Shown piece after piece: positions 7,999 to 16,875 of a stretch of 64,000 nucleotides of DNA. The position numbers were made by a program, and so were the translations under genes. The notes beneath the pieces were generated by a model, which saw nothing but the letters and a program-made list of their open reading frames with translations, did no database searches and was not told the origin of the DNA. The DNA is taken from NCBI RefSeq assembly GCF_014083945.1, contig NZ_CP046444.1, positions 496,001-560,000 on the forward strand, read 5' to 3'. Each line of letters begins with the position of its first letter. Within the stretch, counting starts at the first letter, position 1. The stretch is from Granulicella sp. 5B5. Its GTDB lineage: Bacteria > Acidobacteriota > Terriglobia > Terriglobales > Acidobacteriaceae.

Positions 7999-8020
7999 CT
8001 CAGTCGATTCCACATCACGA

Positions 8021-8049
8021 AGGGCAGCCATATGGCTGCCCTTGTCTTT
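8021..8049 (+). terminator. gap terminator
   Basis: AGGGCAGCCAT/ATGGCTGCCCT (8021-8042) is a perfect 22-nt palindrome followed by TGTCTTTG, 22 nt after the gap stop codon. It is a plausible intrinsic terminator with a modest T-run. Confidence 0.7.
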
Positions 8050-8080
8050 GCTGACCATAAAACCCTGATAAAATATAGGC

Positions 8081-8287
8081 ATGGCTATGCAAATGGTCGC
8101 GCAGAAATTCGAATCCTTCCAGGACATCAAGGACGAAGAATACCGCTACTGGGCCAGCGTCTCTCCGGCCGAGCGCATCGCTGCCGGCCATCAGATGAGC
8201 GTCGAGGGGTATCGCGCGTATGGCTATTCCACCGATGGACAAGAACTTAAAACAGTTGCTGTCCGCCTTCAACGCGAACCACGTTAA
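8081..8287 (+). CDS. Small protein paired with a nucleotidyltransferase (possible antitoxin)
   Basis: A 68-residue protein, MAMQMVAQKFESFQDIKDEE, with EYRYWASVSPAERIAAGHQM next. The pattern of an acidic helix, then YW, then a P-A-E-R-I/L stretch is common in small proteins encoded just before MNT-type nucleotidyltransferase genes. It overlaps the following nucleotidyltransferase frame by 53 bp, so the two are coupled. The role is inferred from position: it could be an antitoxin or a regulatory partner. The small ORF is intact, whereas its partner is frameshifted. Confidence 0.5.
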   Translation: MAMQMVAQKFESFQDIKDEEYRYWASVSPAERIAAGHQMSVEGYRAYGYSTDGQELKTVAVRLQREPR

Positions 8288-8737
8288 ATACGTCATCATT
8301 GGTGGCTATGCAGTATTCGTCCATGCCCAGCCTCGCATGACCAAAGACCTCGACGTGTTCATCCAATCCAGCCCAGACAACCCCTCGCCACCTACAAAGG
8401 GCTCGCCGAATTTGGCGCTCCGTTACAAAACTTCACCGTCGCGGACTTCGCTGATGGAAAGACCGTCGGGCGCTTCGGCGTGCCTCCCATTTGTTTTGAG
8501 GTCATCCAACGCATTGATGGCGTCGACTTCGACACCGTCTACGCAAACAGCATTCCAGTGATGATCGACGGTGAACTCCCGGCCCGCTACATCTCTGCCG
8601 ATGACCTTATCGCTAATAAGCTCGCCTCTGGCCGCCCCCAAGACCTCGCAGATGTGGACGCTATTCGTAACCGTCAACGGGCAACGGCGCCTCAAGATAA
8701 GAACCCAACAAGCAAAGGCCGATCAGCAAACTCCTGA
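8235..8737 (+). pseudogene. Nucleotidyltransferase (DUF6036/AbiEii-like), frameshifted
   Basis: The N-terminal part, from ATG 8235 (MDKNLKQLLSAFNANHVKYV), has the minimal nucleotidyltransferase core: IIGGYAVFVHAQPRMTKDLDVFI with the GG and D-x-D signature. After SSPDN the reading jumps frame. Restoring one base at ~8382 continues as ALATYKGLAEFGAPLQNFTV, then VPPICFEVIQRIDGVDFD and ISADDLIANKLASGRPQDLADVDAI, the family's C-terminal half. Intact members transfer a nucleotide to a target, often as toxins or phage-defence proteins. Here the toxin half is probably dead unless the shift is a sequencing error. Confidence 0.75.
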
Positions 8738-8743
8738 TCGGCC
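8717..8743 (-). terminator. Terminator of the TonB-dependent receptor gene
   Basis: GGCCGATCAG (8717-8726) pairs with CTGATCGGCC (8734-8743) across a 7-nt loop. On the minus strand it is followed by TTTGCTTGTT, so it ends the leftward receptor transcript. It overlaps the 3' end of the nucleotidyltransferase remnant. Confidence 0.75.
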
Positions 8744-8767
8744 CTCACTTCTACAGTGGATAAAGCG

Positions 8768-11700
8768 TTAGAACGTAAACCGCCCGCCGAACTGGAAGAT
8801 CCGCATCGGCGCCGCCCCTGAGATCTGGCCAAAGTTCGCCGCGGAGAGCGTACCTGTCGGGTTGTTCAGGCTCACCATGTTGAACGCGTTCGTAGCCTCG
8901 GCGCGGAACTCGAACCCTGTGCCACGCGGCAGCACAAAGTCCCTCTCTACCGCCATGTCGATATCGCGGTATCCCGGCCCAACCAGGTAGTCGCGCGGCA
9001 CATTGCCGTCAGCTCCGCCCGGTCCAATGCCACCGGCAACACCCGGCCCGTTCGCCACAAACGCCGGCGCGCCATTCACCATCGTGTTGAACCAACCGCT
9101 GTTGGCCTCCACAAACCGGCTCCGGTGGCCGCCGAGCTGGATCTGACTCTTCGTCACACCCGGCGCAAGGTTCGGACGGTCATTGTTATAGCCGTCCAGG
9201 TTCTTGTCCGAGCCCGTCGTGACGTTGAATGGCGTACCACTGTTGAAGAACGCGATCGTCGACACCTTCCAGCCGTTGGCGACGTTCCGCACCAAAAGGC
9301 TATCGCCGTGGTAGTAGTCAATCTTGTACACCGCCGAAATCGACGATGCATTCCGCCTATCGTTGTCCGAAGGGCCGCGCTCTTCCTGCAGATCGCTATA
9401 ATTCTGTGCCGTCGAGATGCCGATTGCACTTGAGTTCGCGCTCCACAGCGAATGACTCCAGACATAGAAGCCATTCAACAGCAGGTGGCTGGTGAGCGCC
9501 TTGTGTGCCGAAACCTGCAGCGAGTTGTAGTTCGCCGTCTGTCCCGACGTAATCAGGATCACCTGTCCCAGCGCGCCGTTATCGTTGTACGGCCGCCGTG
9601 CCGTGATGCTGGTCTGTGTCGCTGTCGCGCCCGCCGCATATACCGGGTTATTGCCGTCGATCCCGTCCGGCACATGCCGCACGAAGTTGCCCACATAGGC
9701 CACCTGCAGGCTGATGCCCGCTGGCATCTGCTGCTCCACGGCTGCGTTCAGCTGGTATGAAACCGGCCACTTGTACTTCGGATCGATCGACTCCACCGCA
9801 GCCGCCGGCAGGAAGCGCGGCGACGTCGCGTTGTAGTTGTACGGGAACGGATCGCCATTCGGGAACGACGCTGGATCGCCGTAGATGTTGGTGAACGATG
9901 CGATTGACTGGAACGTCTGCCGGATCGCAAACGGCTGCGCATTGCCCGGCTGGTTCCACTCATTGCCCGAAACGCTGCCGAAGAACATGCCGGCACCGGC
10001 GCGGATCGCCGTCTTGCCATTGCCGAACGGATCGAACACCAAGCCCACACGCGGCGACACATGATCATACGACGTCTGTCCTACGCCCCGTGAAATCCCC
10101 GTGTCCCCCGGGAACAACACTCCTAGCGGCGCAGACGGTACCACCGTCGACTGCTGTCCCGGAACGAATGCCGTCGTATGGTTCCGCGACTCTACCGGCG
10201 CTTCCTCAATGTCATAGCGCAGTCCCAGGTTCGCCGTCAGCCGCGGTGTAATCTTCCATGCGTCCTGCACAAACCCCGCACCGAAGAAGTAGCTCGTCAG
10301 CGTCGCATAAGGGGTGTCCTGCTCCATCGAAGCGACCAGGCCCGCCACAAAATCCGCCTGTGGAACATTGCCTGTCGACGTCGGACCCGAGGTCTGGAAG
10401 TTGAAAATGCCGAAGTTGTACAGGTTGCCCTGCACAGCGTCCTTCTCCAGCGAGAACTCACCGCCGATATTCAGGTTGTGGTTGCCCAACGTCATGCTGA
10501 ACACATCGCGGATACCGTAAAAGTTCGTGTTGCTCACCGGACCGGCGAGTGAGCCGCCAGCGTTGAACCCGGACGAGATGGAAAGCTGCGGATAGGCCTT
10601 CGGGCCTTGGATCGTAAAGTCCGATCCAAACGAACTGAGGTCGGCCGCCGGCAGGTTCACGCGCCCACCGGCCACGCGCGTAATCGTGGCCCACACCTGG
10701 TTCGCCTTCGACGCACTGATCGTATGCACATCGCTCACATTCAGGTCCTGCTGCCGCGCGTTCGACTGGTTCACCATGTACGGAATATTGCCGCCGCCAT
10801 AGGCACCGCTCACCGACTTGATCGTGAAGTAGCTCGCAAACAGATGGTCCTTCTCGCCAATCTGCTGGTCATACTTGCCCAGGTACTCGTCCTCGGTCGT
10901 CGGCGATGTATAAGACCCCGTATAACCCTCCAGATACGTCTTGCCGCCCGTGGTAATGTTCGTATTCGGCAGTGGAACCAGCTTTGCTATCAGGTTCGCC
11001 GCCGTAGGATCGAGAGACGCCAGCGGGATGCAGCCTGCTGTCATCGTCTGGCAGTTCGACGACGTATTCACGCCGGTCCAGGGCGTCTTCGTGCCCGGCT
11101 GGTTGGGTAGCACCGGCGACTGAGTAAAGTCACCCAGCCTTTCCAGCGCGGTCGGCACAATGGCACCGGTCAACTGCTGGCCGGCGGTCTGGCGCAGACC
11201 GCCGTAGCTGAAGAAGAAAAACGCCTTGTCCTTCTTGATGGGTCCACCCACCGTCACACCGAACTGGTTGCGGTGCAGTGGCTGGTTCTGCTTTGTCATT
11301 GGGTTCTGCGCGCCGGTCGGCACCCACGAGTACGCATTCAAGGCCGTGTTGCGGATAAACTCAAACGCCGAACCGTGGAAGTGGTTGGTGCCCGACTTCG
11401 TAACCGCCGTTACCACGGCACCGGACATACGCCCATACTGTGCTGCAAAGTTGCTCGTCTCCACGCGGAACTCTTCCAGCGCATCCGGGTTCGGCAGCGC
11501 ATTGCCATAGTTGCGCAGGCCCGTCATGTTGAACCCGCCATCCAGGTAGAAGCTCACCATCGGCACGCCGCCATCCACGCCGCCGTTCACAATCACCTGC
11601 GTCGAAGGCACACCCAGCACGAAGTTCGGCGACCCGCTCGAGTTCGTCTGCGAGCTCGCGCTGTTCGACTGAATGCCCGGCGTCAGCGACAACTCCGTAT

Positions 11701-12238
11701 ACGCATTCCGGTTCACCAGCGGCAGGTTGTTGATCTCAGCCGGCGAGATCGTCCGTCCCAGCGTCTCACTGGTCGTGTTCACCAGCGGCGGAGCCGTCGT
11801 CACCGTCACCGTCTGATCCACCGTGCCGATCGCCAGGGCAACAGGCAGCGCCTGCGTCTGGTCCACCGTGATCTCGAGGTTCTGCTGCACAAATGTCTTA
11901 AAGCCGGGCGCCGTCACCTGGACCGTGTAGCTGCCCACCGGCAGATACTGCAGGTTGTACGCGCCTCCCGCATCCGACACCACACTGCGCGTGTATCCTG
12001 TCGCGGAGTTCGTGGCCTTCACCATTGCATTGGGCACAAAAGCCCCTTGCTGGTCGGTCACGGTACCTGCAATCGCGCCTGTAATCTGCTGCGCCTGCGA
12101 GCTCTGCCCGCACATCATGGACAGCGCGACCAGCACGGCGGCAAACAGCCACCCGCGTGCCGTCAGCCAGCCGCCCGTGCGCTTCTCGCCGCGGAATCCC
12201 TGGAAGAAAATATTGTCATTGTTCGAGGTTAGAATCAT
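8768..12238 (-). CDS. TonB-dependent receptor with N-terminal carboxypeptidase-regulatory-like domain (Oar-like)
   Basis: An outer-membrane beta-barrel of 1,156 residues for energised uptake. After a signal peptide ending near SSQAQQ comes a CarboxypepD_reg-like domain (ITGAIAGTVTDQQGAFVPNA to VTAPGFKTFVQQNLEITV). A plug follows (INNLPLVNRNAYTELSLTPG, GGFNMTGLRNYGNALPNPDA), then a long barrel ending in FGGRFTF with the C-terminal Phe used for outer-membrane insertion. Acidobacteria carry many such OmpA-related/Oar-like receptors, often for polysaccharide or peptide uptake; the substrate here is unknown. The gene stands alone with its own terminator. A GGAGG lies ~15 nt before the ATG, so translation initiation looks weak. 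Confidence 0.9.
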   Translation of the reverse strand: MILTSNNDNIFFQGFRGEKRTGGWLTARGWLFAAVLVALSMMCGQSSQAQQITGAIAGTVTDQQGAFVPNAMVKATNSATGYTRSVVSDAGGAYNLQYLPVGSYTVQVTAPGFKTFVQQNLEITVDQTQALPVALAIGTVDQTVTVTTAPPLVNTTSETLGRTISPAEINNLPLVNRNAYTELSLTPGIQSNSASSQTNSSGSPNFVLGVPSTQVIVNGGVDGGVPMVSFYLDGGFNMTGLRNYGNALPNPDALEEFRVETSNFAAQYGRMSGAVVTAVTKSGTNHFHGSAFEFIRNTALNAYSWVPTGAQNPMTKQNQPLHRNQFGVTVGGPIKKDKAFFFFSYGGLRQTAGQQLTGAIVPTALERLGDFTQSPVLPNQPGTKTPWTGVNTSSNCQTMTAGCIPLASLDPTAANLIAKLVPLPNTNITTGGKTYLEGYTGSYTSPTTEDEYLGKYDQQIGEKDHLFASYFTIKSVSGAYGGGNIPYMVNQSNARQQDLNVSDVHTISASKANQVWATITRVAGGRVNLPAADLSSFGSDFTIQGPKAYPQLSISSGFNAGGSLAGPVSNTNFYGIRDVFSMTLGNHNLNIGGEFSLEKDAVQGNLYNFGIFNFQTSGPTSTGNVPQADFVAGLVASMEQDTPYATLTSYFFGAGFVQDAWKITPRLTANLGLRYDIEEAPVESRNHTTAFVPGQQSTVVPSAPLGVLFPGDTGISRGVGQTSYDHVSPRVGLVFDPFGNGKTAIRAGAGMFFGSVSGNEWNQPGNAQPFAIRQTFQSIASFTNIYGDPASFPNGDPFPYNYNATSPRFLPAAAVESIDPKYKWPVSYQLNAAVEQQMPAGISLQVAYVGNFVRHVPDGIDGNNPVYAAGATATQTSITARRPYNDNGALGQVILITSGQTANYNSLQVSAHKALTSHLLLNGFYVWSHSLWSANSSAIGISTAQNYSDLQEERGPSDNDRRNASSISAVYKIDYYHGDSLLVRNVANGWKVSTIAFFNSGTPFNVTTGSDKNLDGYNNDRPNLAPGVTKSQIQLGGHRSRFVEANSGWFNTMVNGAPAFVANGPGVAGGIGPGGADGNVPRDYLVGPGYRDIDMAVERDFVLPRGTGFEFRAEATNAFNMVSLNNPTGTLSAANFGQISGAAPMRIFQFGGRFTF

Positions 12239-12613
12239 TTGTTGCCTACAGCCTCCGTTAGAGCGAATGTTGCATTTGTTTGAGCTTCGTTTTTTTCTTA
12301 ACTTTGCGAGCGTCAGAAAAAATACGCGCCAGCAACCTGACCAGTCAAGGGAGATCTTGCACAGGTATGCCTGTCGTCACCGCATCCGCGGTTTCATTTC
12401 GTCGCAATCCGGTGCATACAGCGCCGAATTTGCAGGACAATCGTTCGTCTTTACGTCAAGAACTCATACACAACAAAGGCCATCTGGAGCCCATCCTTCA
12501 GAAGCACCCACCTCAAGCCGGGCATAGCAAACGTCAAGCTGCCTGACAGGTTTCGCATCCGCGCTGCAATGTTGCGGCTATGTATTTAATCGTAACCACC
12601 ACCGTGATCGCAC
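12239..12613. other. 375-bp intergenic region upstream of the TonB-dependent receptor
   Basis: The region separates two leftward genes. The part next to the receptor (12275-12325) is unusually A/T-rich, with T7 and A6 tracts, and probably holds the receptor promoter; no clear -35/-10 pair is visible. I find no ORF with coding character and no repeat in the rest. Confidence 0.5.
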
Positions 12614-13276
12614 TCAGCCCACCTGCAGATAGCGAAACGGCCGTATCCCGGCGCTCTTCCAGAAGTACATCAGGATAATCACGCTCGCTGCCGCCGCATA
12701 CGCGCACCACACCGACGTACCCGCATAGCGTTTCACCGCCATCACCACCAGCAATATCCCCAGGTTCGCCGCCCCGAACGCCACCATCACCGGCACCTTC
12801 GACAGGAACAGCGAGCCACATGTCGCAATCACATACAGCACCGCCACCCATGTGTGATTGGTCGCATAGTTCACATACACAATGCTGTGCTGCTCCACCG
12901 AAACCTGCAGTGGATACGCCGCCAACCCCCACAGCATATACAGCGTCAACAACCCGCCCAGCACTACCAGCGGCATCATCGCCCTGCGCCGCGCGCGAGT
13001 CTCTTCAAACAGCATCACGCTCAACGGCATCAGAAACGGCAGCAGGCCTTGCGCATACAGCACAAACGCCGCGCCCATATCGTGCACCACCTGTTGCGAC
13101 AGGTAACCATCCAGCCCCAGCCACACGAACCCCTCAATAAACTGGTGCAGCGCAAACAGCGTTGGCAGCGAAGCAAACAGAAGCTCCCGCCTGTGCTTCA
13201 CCTGGGTCAGCGTTACCACGCCCACCGCGCCAAGCACACCGCTGCCCACAAAGTTCGCCGTCGCCGAAAAACACAT
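12614..13276 (-). CDS. DUF6629 family integral membrane protein
   Basis: A 220-residue protein with about seven membrane helices. It opens with MCFSATANFVGSGVLGAVGV and has LLFASLPTLFALHQFIEGFV, both typical of the DUF6629 family, whose function is unknown. ATG 13276 is chosen because GGAGG lies 7 nt upstream; the longer frame to 13318 has no such site. It is divergent from ridA with 75 bp between starts. It is transcribed towards the receptor gene but separated from it by 375 bp. Confidence 0.75.
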   Translation of the reverse strand: MCFSATANFVGSGVLGAVGVVTLTQVKHRRELLFASLPTLFALHQFIEGFVWLGLDGYLSQQVVHDMGAAFVLYAQGLLPFLMPLSVMLFEETRARRRAMMPLVVLGGLLTLYMLWGLAAYPLQVSVEQHSIVYVNYATNHTWVAVLYVIATCGSLFLSKVPVMVAFGAANLGILLVVMAVKRYAGTSVWCAYAAAASVIILMYFWKSAGIRPFRYLQVG

Positions 13277-13351
13277 CTTGCTTCCTCCACATGGGTTCAG
13301 CCGATGATACCCCGCCATGCTGCCGTGCCCGTTATCATGGAGCCATACATC

Positions 13352-13723
13352 ATGTCCACACGCACAAACATCCCCGGCACCTCACCCTACGAGCCCATCA
13401 TCGGATTCTCGCGCGCCGTCCGCATCGGCAACGTCGTGCACGTCTCAGGCACCGGCCCCGTCGGTGCCGACGACCTCTCCCCCGCCGAGCAGACCCGCAC
13501 CGTCCTCGCTCTCATCGAAAAGGCCCTCGCCCAGGCCGGCGCAACATTCGAGCACGTCGTCCGCACCCGCATCTTCCTCGCCCGCGCCGAGGACTGGGAA
13601 GAGGTCGGCCGCGCCCACGGCGAAGTCTTCGGTATCATCCGCCCCGCCGCCACCATGGTCGTCGCTGCGCTGCTCAACCCCAAATGGCGCGTAGAGATCG
13701 AAGCCGAAGCCGTCGTCCCCTAA
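13352..13723 (+). CDS. RidA family protein
   Basis: A 123-residue cytoplasmic protein of the YjgF/YER057c/UK114 family. Canonical members hydrolyse reactive enamine/imine intermediates made by PLP enzymes. Family blocks are visible: [58 protein letters not shown], and [19 protein letters not shown]. The usual Arg before the catalytic Glu is at the VVRTRIF position, but the late motif reads EIEAEAVV, so the substrate class is uncertain. GGAG at 13339 supports ATG 13352 over ATG 13337. Confidence 0.85.
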   Translation: MSTRTNIPGTSPYEPIIGFSRAVRIGNVVHVSGTGPVGADDLSPAEQTRTVLALIEKALAQAGATFEHVVRTRIFLARAEDWEEVGRAHGEVFGIIRPAATMVVAALLNPKWRVEIEAEAVVP

Positions 13724-13979
13724 CCCGCGGCCTCTTTCTCCATCGACAATTCATCGCGCGTTCGCTCTCTCCAGCGCCAAGCCATCGTACATTTCCCGGA
13801 AGAGCTTCAACGACGCTCTGGCGCTCCCCGCTGCGGGAGCTTACTCTATGGACGCGCGCCTCTTCGAGCAGCGCCATATCGTCTCGCCGAACCCTGCTGT
13901 CTTCCCTCTCTCCAGGTCCTCACCCAGCCCCTTACGCCTGCACCCTTCACAACTCTCAACCGGTTTCAAGGAGACTCCC

Positions 13980-14801
13980 ATGAGCACGATTACTGTCAAG
14001 GATGGAACAACGATCTACTACAAGGACTGGGGAACCGGCCAGCCCATCGTCTTCTCCCACGGCTGGCCCCTCAACGCCGACGCCTGGGACGCGCAGATGC
14101 TCTTCCTCGGCCAGCAAGGCTACCGCGTCATCGCTCACGACCGCCGCGGCCATGGCCGCTCCTCCCAGACCTGGGAAGGCAACGAGATGGACACCTACGC
14201 CGACGACCTCGCCGCTCTCTTCGAGGCCCTCGACCTCAGCAACGCCGTCATGGTCGGCCACTCCACCGGCGGCGGCGAAGTCGCGCACTACATCGGCCGC
14301 CACGGCTCCAAGCGCGTCGCCAAGGCTGTGCTCATCAGCGCCGTGCCTCCCATCATGGTCAAGTCCGCCTCCAACCCGCTCGGCCTGGACATCTCCGTTT
14401 TCGATGGCATCCGCGCCGGTGTCACCGGCGACCGCTCGCAGTTCTTCAAAGACCTCTCCATCCCCTTCTTCGGCTACAACCGCCCCGGCGCCGTCATCTC
14501 TGAAGGCGTCCGCGAAAACTTCTGGTACCAGGGCATGCAGGGCGGCATCAAGGGTGAGTACGACTGCATCAAGGCCTTCTCCGAAACCGACTTCAACGAA
14601 GACCTCAAGAAGATCGACGTCCCCACCCTTGTCATGCACGGCGACGACGACCAGATCGTCCCCTTCGCCGACGCCGGCGCGCTCACCGCAAAGATCGTCA
14701 AAAACGCCACCCTCAAGGTCTACCCCGGCTTCCCTCATGGCATGCCCATCATCCACGCGGACGTCATCAACAAAGACCTCCTCGCCTTCATCCAGAGCTG
14801 A
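13980..14801 (+). CDS. Alpha/beta hydrolase (non-haem chloroperoxidase / arylesterase type)
   Basis: A 273-residue alpha/beta hydrolase. The triad is Ser95 in VGHSTGGGE, Asp222-224 in HGDDDQIVP and His253 in PGFPHGM. The oxyanion region is [13 protein letters not shown], with the family motif [13 protein letters not shown]. This pattern matches cofactor-free haloperoxidases/arylesterases, which act on esters or perform perhydrolysis; the true substrate is unknown. AAGGAG lies 7-8 nt before the ATG. A 256-bp gap with no feature precedes it. Dps follows 174 bp later, so a shared oxidative-stress role is possible but unproven. Confidence 0.88.
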   Translation: MSTITVKDGTTIYYKDWGTGQPIVFSHGWPLNADAWDAQMLFLGQQGYRVIAHDRRGHGRSSQTWEGNEMDTYADDLAALFEALDLSNAVMVGHSTGGGEVAHYIGRHGSKRVAKAVLISAVPPIMVKSASNPLGLDISVFDGIRAGVTGDRSQFFKDLSIPFFGYNRPGAVISEGVRENFWYQGMQGGIKGEYDCIKAFSETDFNEDLKKIDVPTLVMHGDDDQIVPFADAGALTAKIVKNATLKVYPGFPHGMPIIHADVINKDLLAFIQS

Positions 14802-14975
14802 CCCATCGCAGTGGTCCTGTCATAAAATTCAACTTCGTCTATGGATTGCGCCCGGTAACCGCGCGTGTAAAAATCCCTGGATCGCTTCGCATCATCCAAC
14901 CACTGAAGCCTTCAACAGGCATCTAAAATCCAATCCGCAACGTAAACCTTAACCATCAAGACTGTGAGGGAACAG

Positions 14976-15491
14976 ATGTCAACCAAAGCGGAACTCATCG
15001 AACGTCAAAAGGCACCCTTGACCACCCCATCGGACATTGATCCGGCGTCCGTCAAAGAGATCACCGGAGCGCTCAACGCTCTGCTCGCCGATACCTTCAG
15101 CCTCTATCTCAAGACCAAGAACTTCCACTGGCACATGAGCGGCCCCCACTTCCGCGACTACCACCTGCTCCTCGACGACCACGGCGACCAGCTCTTCGCC
15201 ATGACCGACGAGGTCGCCGAGCGGGCACGCAAGCTCGGTGGCACCACCATCCGCTCCATCGGCCACATCGCCCGCCTGCAGCGCATCCCCGACAACGACG
15301 CCGACTACGTCACCCCCCTCGACATGCTCAGCGAGCTGCATGAAGACGAGAAGGCCTTCACCCTCAGCATGCGCGCCGCCCACGCCCTCTGCGACGACGC
15401 CGGAGACGTGGCCACCGCCAGCCTGCTTGAAAACTGGATCGACCAGTCGCAGCGTCGCAGCTGGTTCCTCTTCGAAACCACCCGCGCCTAA
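14976..15491 (+). CDS. dps: Dps family DNA-protection / ferritin-like protein
   Basis: A ferritin-like four-helix protein of 171 residues that stores iron, detoxifies peroxide and can coat DNA. The ferroxidase motif is visible as KTKNFHWHMSGPHFRDYHLL followed by LDDHGDQLFAMTDEVAERAR; TIRSIGHIARLQ is also typical. I choose ATG 14976 with GAGGGA 5 nt upstream over the in-frame GTG at 14964. The gene appears monocistronic. The stretch after it contains a hairpin repeat and the first copy of the dispersed non-coding element. Confidence 0.88.
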   Translation: MSTKAELIERQKAPLTTPSDIDPASVKEITGALNALLADTFSLYLKTKNFHWHMSGPHFRDYHLLLDDHGDQLFAMTDEVAERARKLGGTTIRSIGHIARLQRIPDNDADYVTPLDMLSELHEDEKAFTLSMRAAHALCDDAGDVATASLLENWIDQSQRRSWFLFETTRA

Positions 15492-15501
15492 CCTCGAACC
15501 G

Positions 15502-15551
15502 TGTGCCCCACCCATCCCGGCAGCCGTATCGCCGGGGATGGATGGGTAACA
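15502..15551. repeat. Diverged GTGCCCCA-type hairpin repeat after dps
   Basis: GTGCCCCACCCATCCCGGC and GCCGGGGATGGATGGG form a hairpin of about 10 bp with a bulge, 10 nt after the dps stop. The GTGCCCCA opening matches the repeats at 6029 and 25266. It may also terminate dps. Just downstream (15588-15629) the 12-mer GCGCCCTCTGCG occurs twice. Confidence 0.5.
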
Positions 15552-15701
15552 ACCACCGCCCCCTGTTTGCCGTTGCCTGTTTTCCTCCGCGCCCTCTGCG
15601 CGCTTCTACACTGCGCCCTCTGCGTGAACGCTTTTGCCGCAGCAAGCGCCGCAGGCGCGAGCGTATCTCCTGCCCTGCGAGTCGTCTATAAACAAAGCCC
15701 C

Positions 15702-15929
15702 CTTGACACCGCCTATACAATAGAAACAGACGTAGACTGCGTGAGACCCCATCGGCCTCAGGCTCTGCTCCGGCCCAGGCCGCTCCTAACCCCAATCTGC
15801 TGCGGAACATAACAGCATTTAACAATTGAATCCCTTTACTTTTGGCCACTGTCCGTTGCCGTTGAAGGGTATCCACAGCTAACCCTTTTCCGCTGCGGAT
15901 CTTAGCCCCAAAACCCGGGGGGAGGGTTA
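15702..15929 (+). ncRNA. Dispersed non-coding element, copy A
   Basis: This copy opens with CTTGACACCGCCTATACAATAG (15702-15723) and has a CGGCCT/AGGCCG hairpin (15753-15782). It ends with the shared 3' motif: GCTAA (15878-15882) pairs with TTAGC (15902-15906) around a CCGCTGCGGAT core, then CCCCAAAACCCGGGGGGAGGG. A second, partial motif (CTAACCCCAATCTGCTGCGG) sits at 15785-15804, making this copy longer than the others. It ends 10 nt before the LysR ATG, so here it may act as that gene's leader. No ORF spans it. Confidence 0.6.
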
Positions 15930-15939
15930 CGCTAGCAGC

Positions 15940-16875
15940 ATGGAGAACTTCCGCCTCCGCGTCTTCCGCGCCGTCGCCCGCCACCGCAACTTCCGCATAG
16001 CGGCGGAGGAGCTCCTGCTCACGCAGCCCGCCATCACGCAGCAGATCAAAGCACTCGAAGCCGAGCTCGACACCGCCCTCTTCGACCGCACCGGCGGCAA
16101 AGTCACTCTCACCCCGGCAGGCGAGGCACTGCTCCCCTACGCCGACCGCCTCGCCGCCCTCGCCAACGAAGCCCGCGAAGCCGTCGCCGCCGCCGCCGGC
16201 AGCACCCACGCCGGCTCGCTCACCATCGCCGCCTCGCAAACCATCGCCCAGTACCTGCTCCCCCGCCTCATCGCCGGCTTCCTCAAAGAAAACCCCAAGG
16301 TCGAGATCAAGCTCCTCAGCGGCAACACCCAGGCGGTCCTCGAGCACCTCACCGCGCACCAGGCCTCCATCGCCCTCGTCGAAGGCCCCGCCATGCGCCA
16401 GGACGTCCGCATCGAGCCCTTCATGCCCGACCAGATGGTCCTCGTCGTCCCCGCCGGCCACGAGTGGGCCGCCCAGAAGATCGACCTCGCCCAGCTCGCC
16501 GAAGCCCCACTCGTCACCCGCGAGCTCGGCTCCGGCTCCCGCCGCATCGTCGAGCAGGCCATCGAAGCCGCCGGCCTACGCCTCAAGGACCTGCACATCC
16601 GCATGACCTTCGACTCCACCGAGGGCCTGCTCTCAGCCGTCGAAGCCGGCCTCGGCATCGCCTTCGTCTCCCGCTGGGCCGTCCGCCCGCAACTGGCCCT
16701 CGGCACCCTGCGCATCGCCCGCGTCCGGGGCCTGGAGCTGGAGCGCATGTTCTCGCTCGCCACGCTCCCCGGCCCCGACCCCACCGGCCTCATCGGCGCC
16801 TTCCACCGCTTCGTGCTCCAAACCGGCGCCAGCACAGGTCCAGGCACGCGCCGCCGCCTTCTCAAATCGAAATGA
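15940..16875 (+). CDS. LysR-type transcriptional regulator (YeiE/CysB-like)
   Basis: A 311-residue regulator. The N-terminal winged helix is RVFRAVARHRNFRIAAEELLLTQPAITQQIKALEAELDTALFDRTG. The C-terminal periplasmic-binding-like effector domain follows (LTIAASQTIAQYLLPRLIAG, RELGSGSRRIVEQAIEAAGL, STEGLLSAVEAGLGIAFVSR). Its convergent neighbour is a YeiH-type transporter, overlapping by 14 bp at their 3' ends, and YeiE/YeiH-like pairing is common, so it probably controls that gene. The start follows copy A of the dispersed element, whose GGAGG lies 15 nt before the ATG. Confidence 0.88.
   Translation: MENFRLRVFRAVARHRNFRIAAEELLLTQPAITQQIKALEAELDTALFDRTGGKVTLTPAGEALLPYADRLAALANEAREAVAAAAGSTHAGSLTIAASQTIAQYLLPRLIAGFLKENPKVEIKLLSGNTQAVLEHLTAHQASIALVEGPAMRQDVRIEPFMPDQMVLVVPAGHEWAAQKIDLAQLAEAPLVTRELGSGSRRIVEQAIEAAGLRLKDLHIRMTFDSTEGLLSAVEAGLGIAFVSRWAVRPQLALGTLRIARVRGLELERMFSLATLPGPDPTGLIGAFHRFVLQTGASTGPGTRRRLLKSK

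Noticed and set aside
10607-12232. Rightward ORFs (167, 94 and 319 codons) inside the TonB-dependent receptor
   Set aside because: They are antisense frames of a well-supported 1,156-residue receptor, Arg/His-rich and without domains.
12854-13351. N-terminal extension of the ridA frame and opposite-strand ORFs
   Set aside because: The extension is Gln/His/Arg-rich antisense to the DUF6629 gene. RidA begins at ATG 13352 with a Shine-Dalgarno.
15588-15629. Twofold GCGCCCTCTGCG direct repeat as a tandem-repeat locus or operator
   Set aside because: Only two units, with no other symmetry. It resembles common low-value intergenic repeat text.
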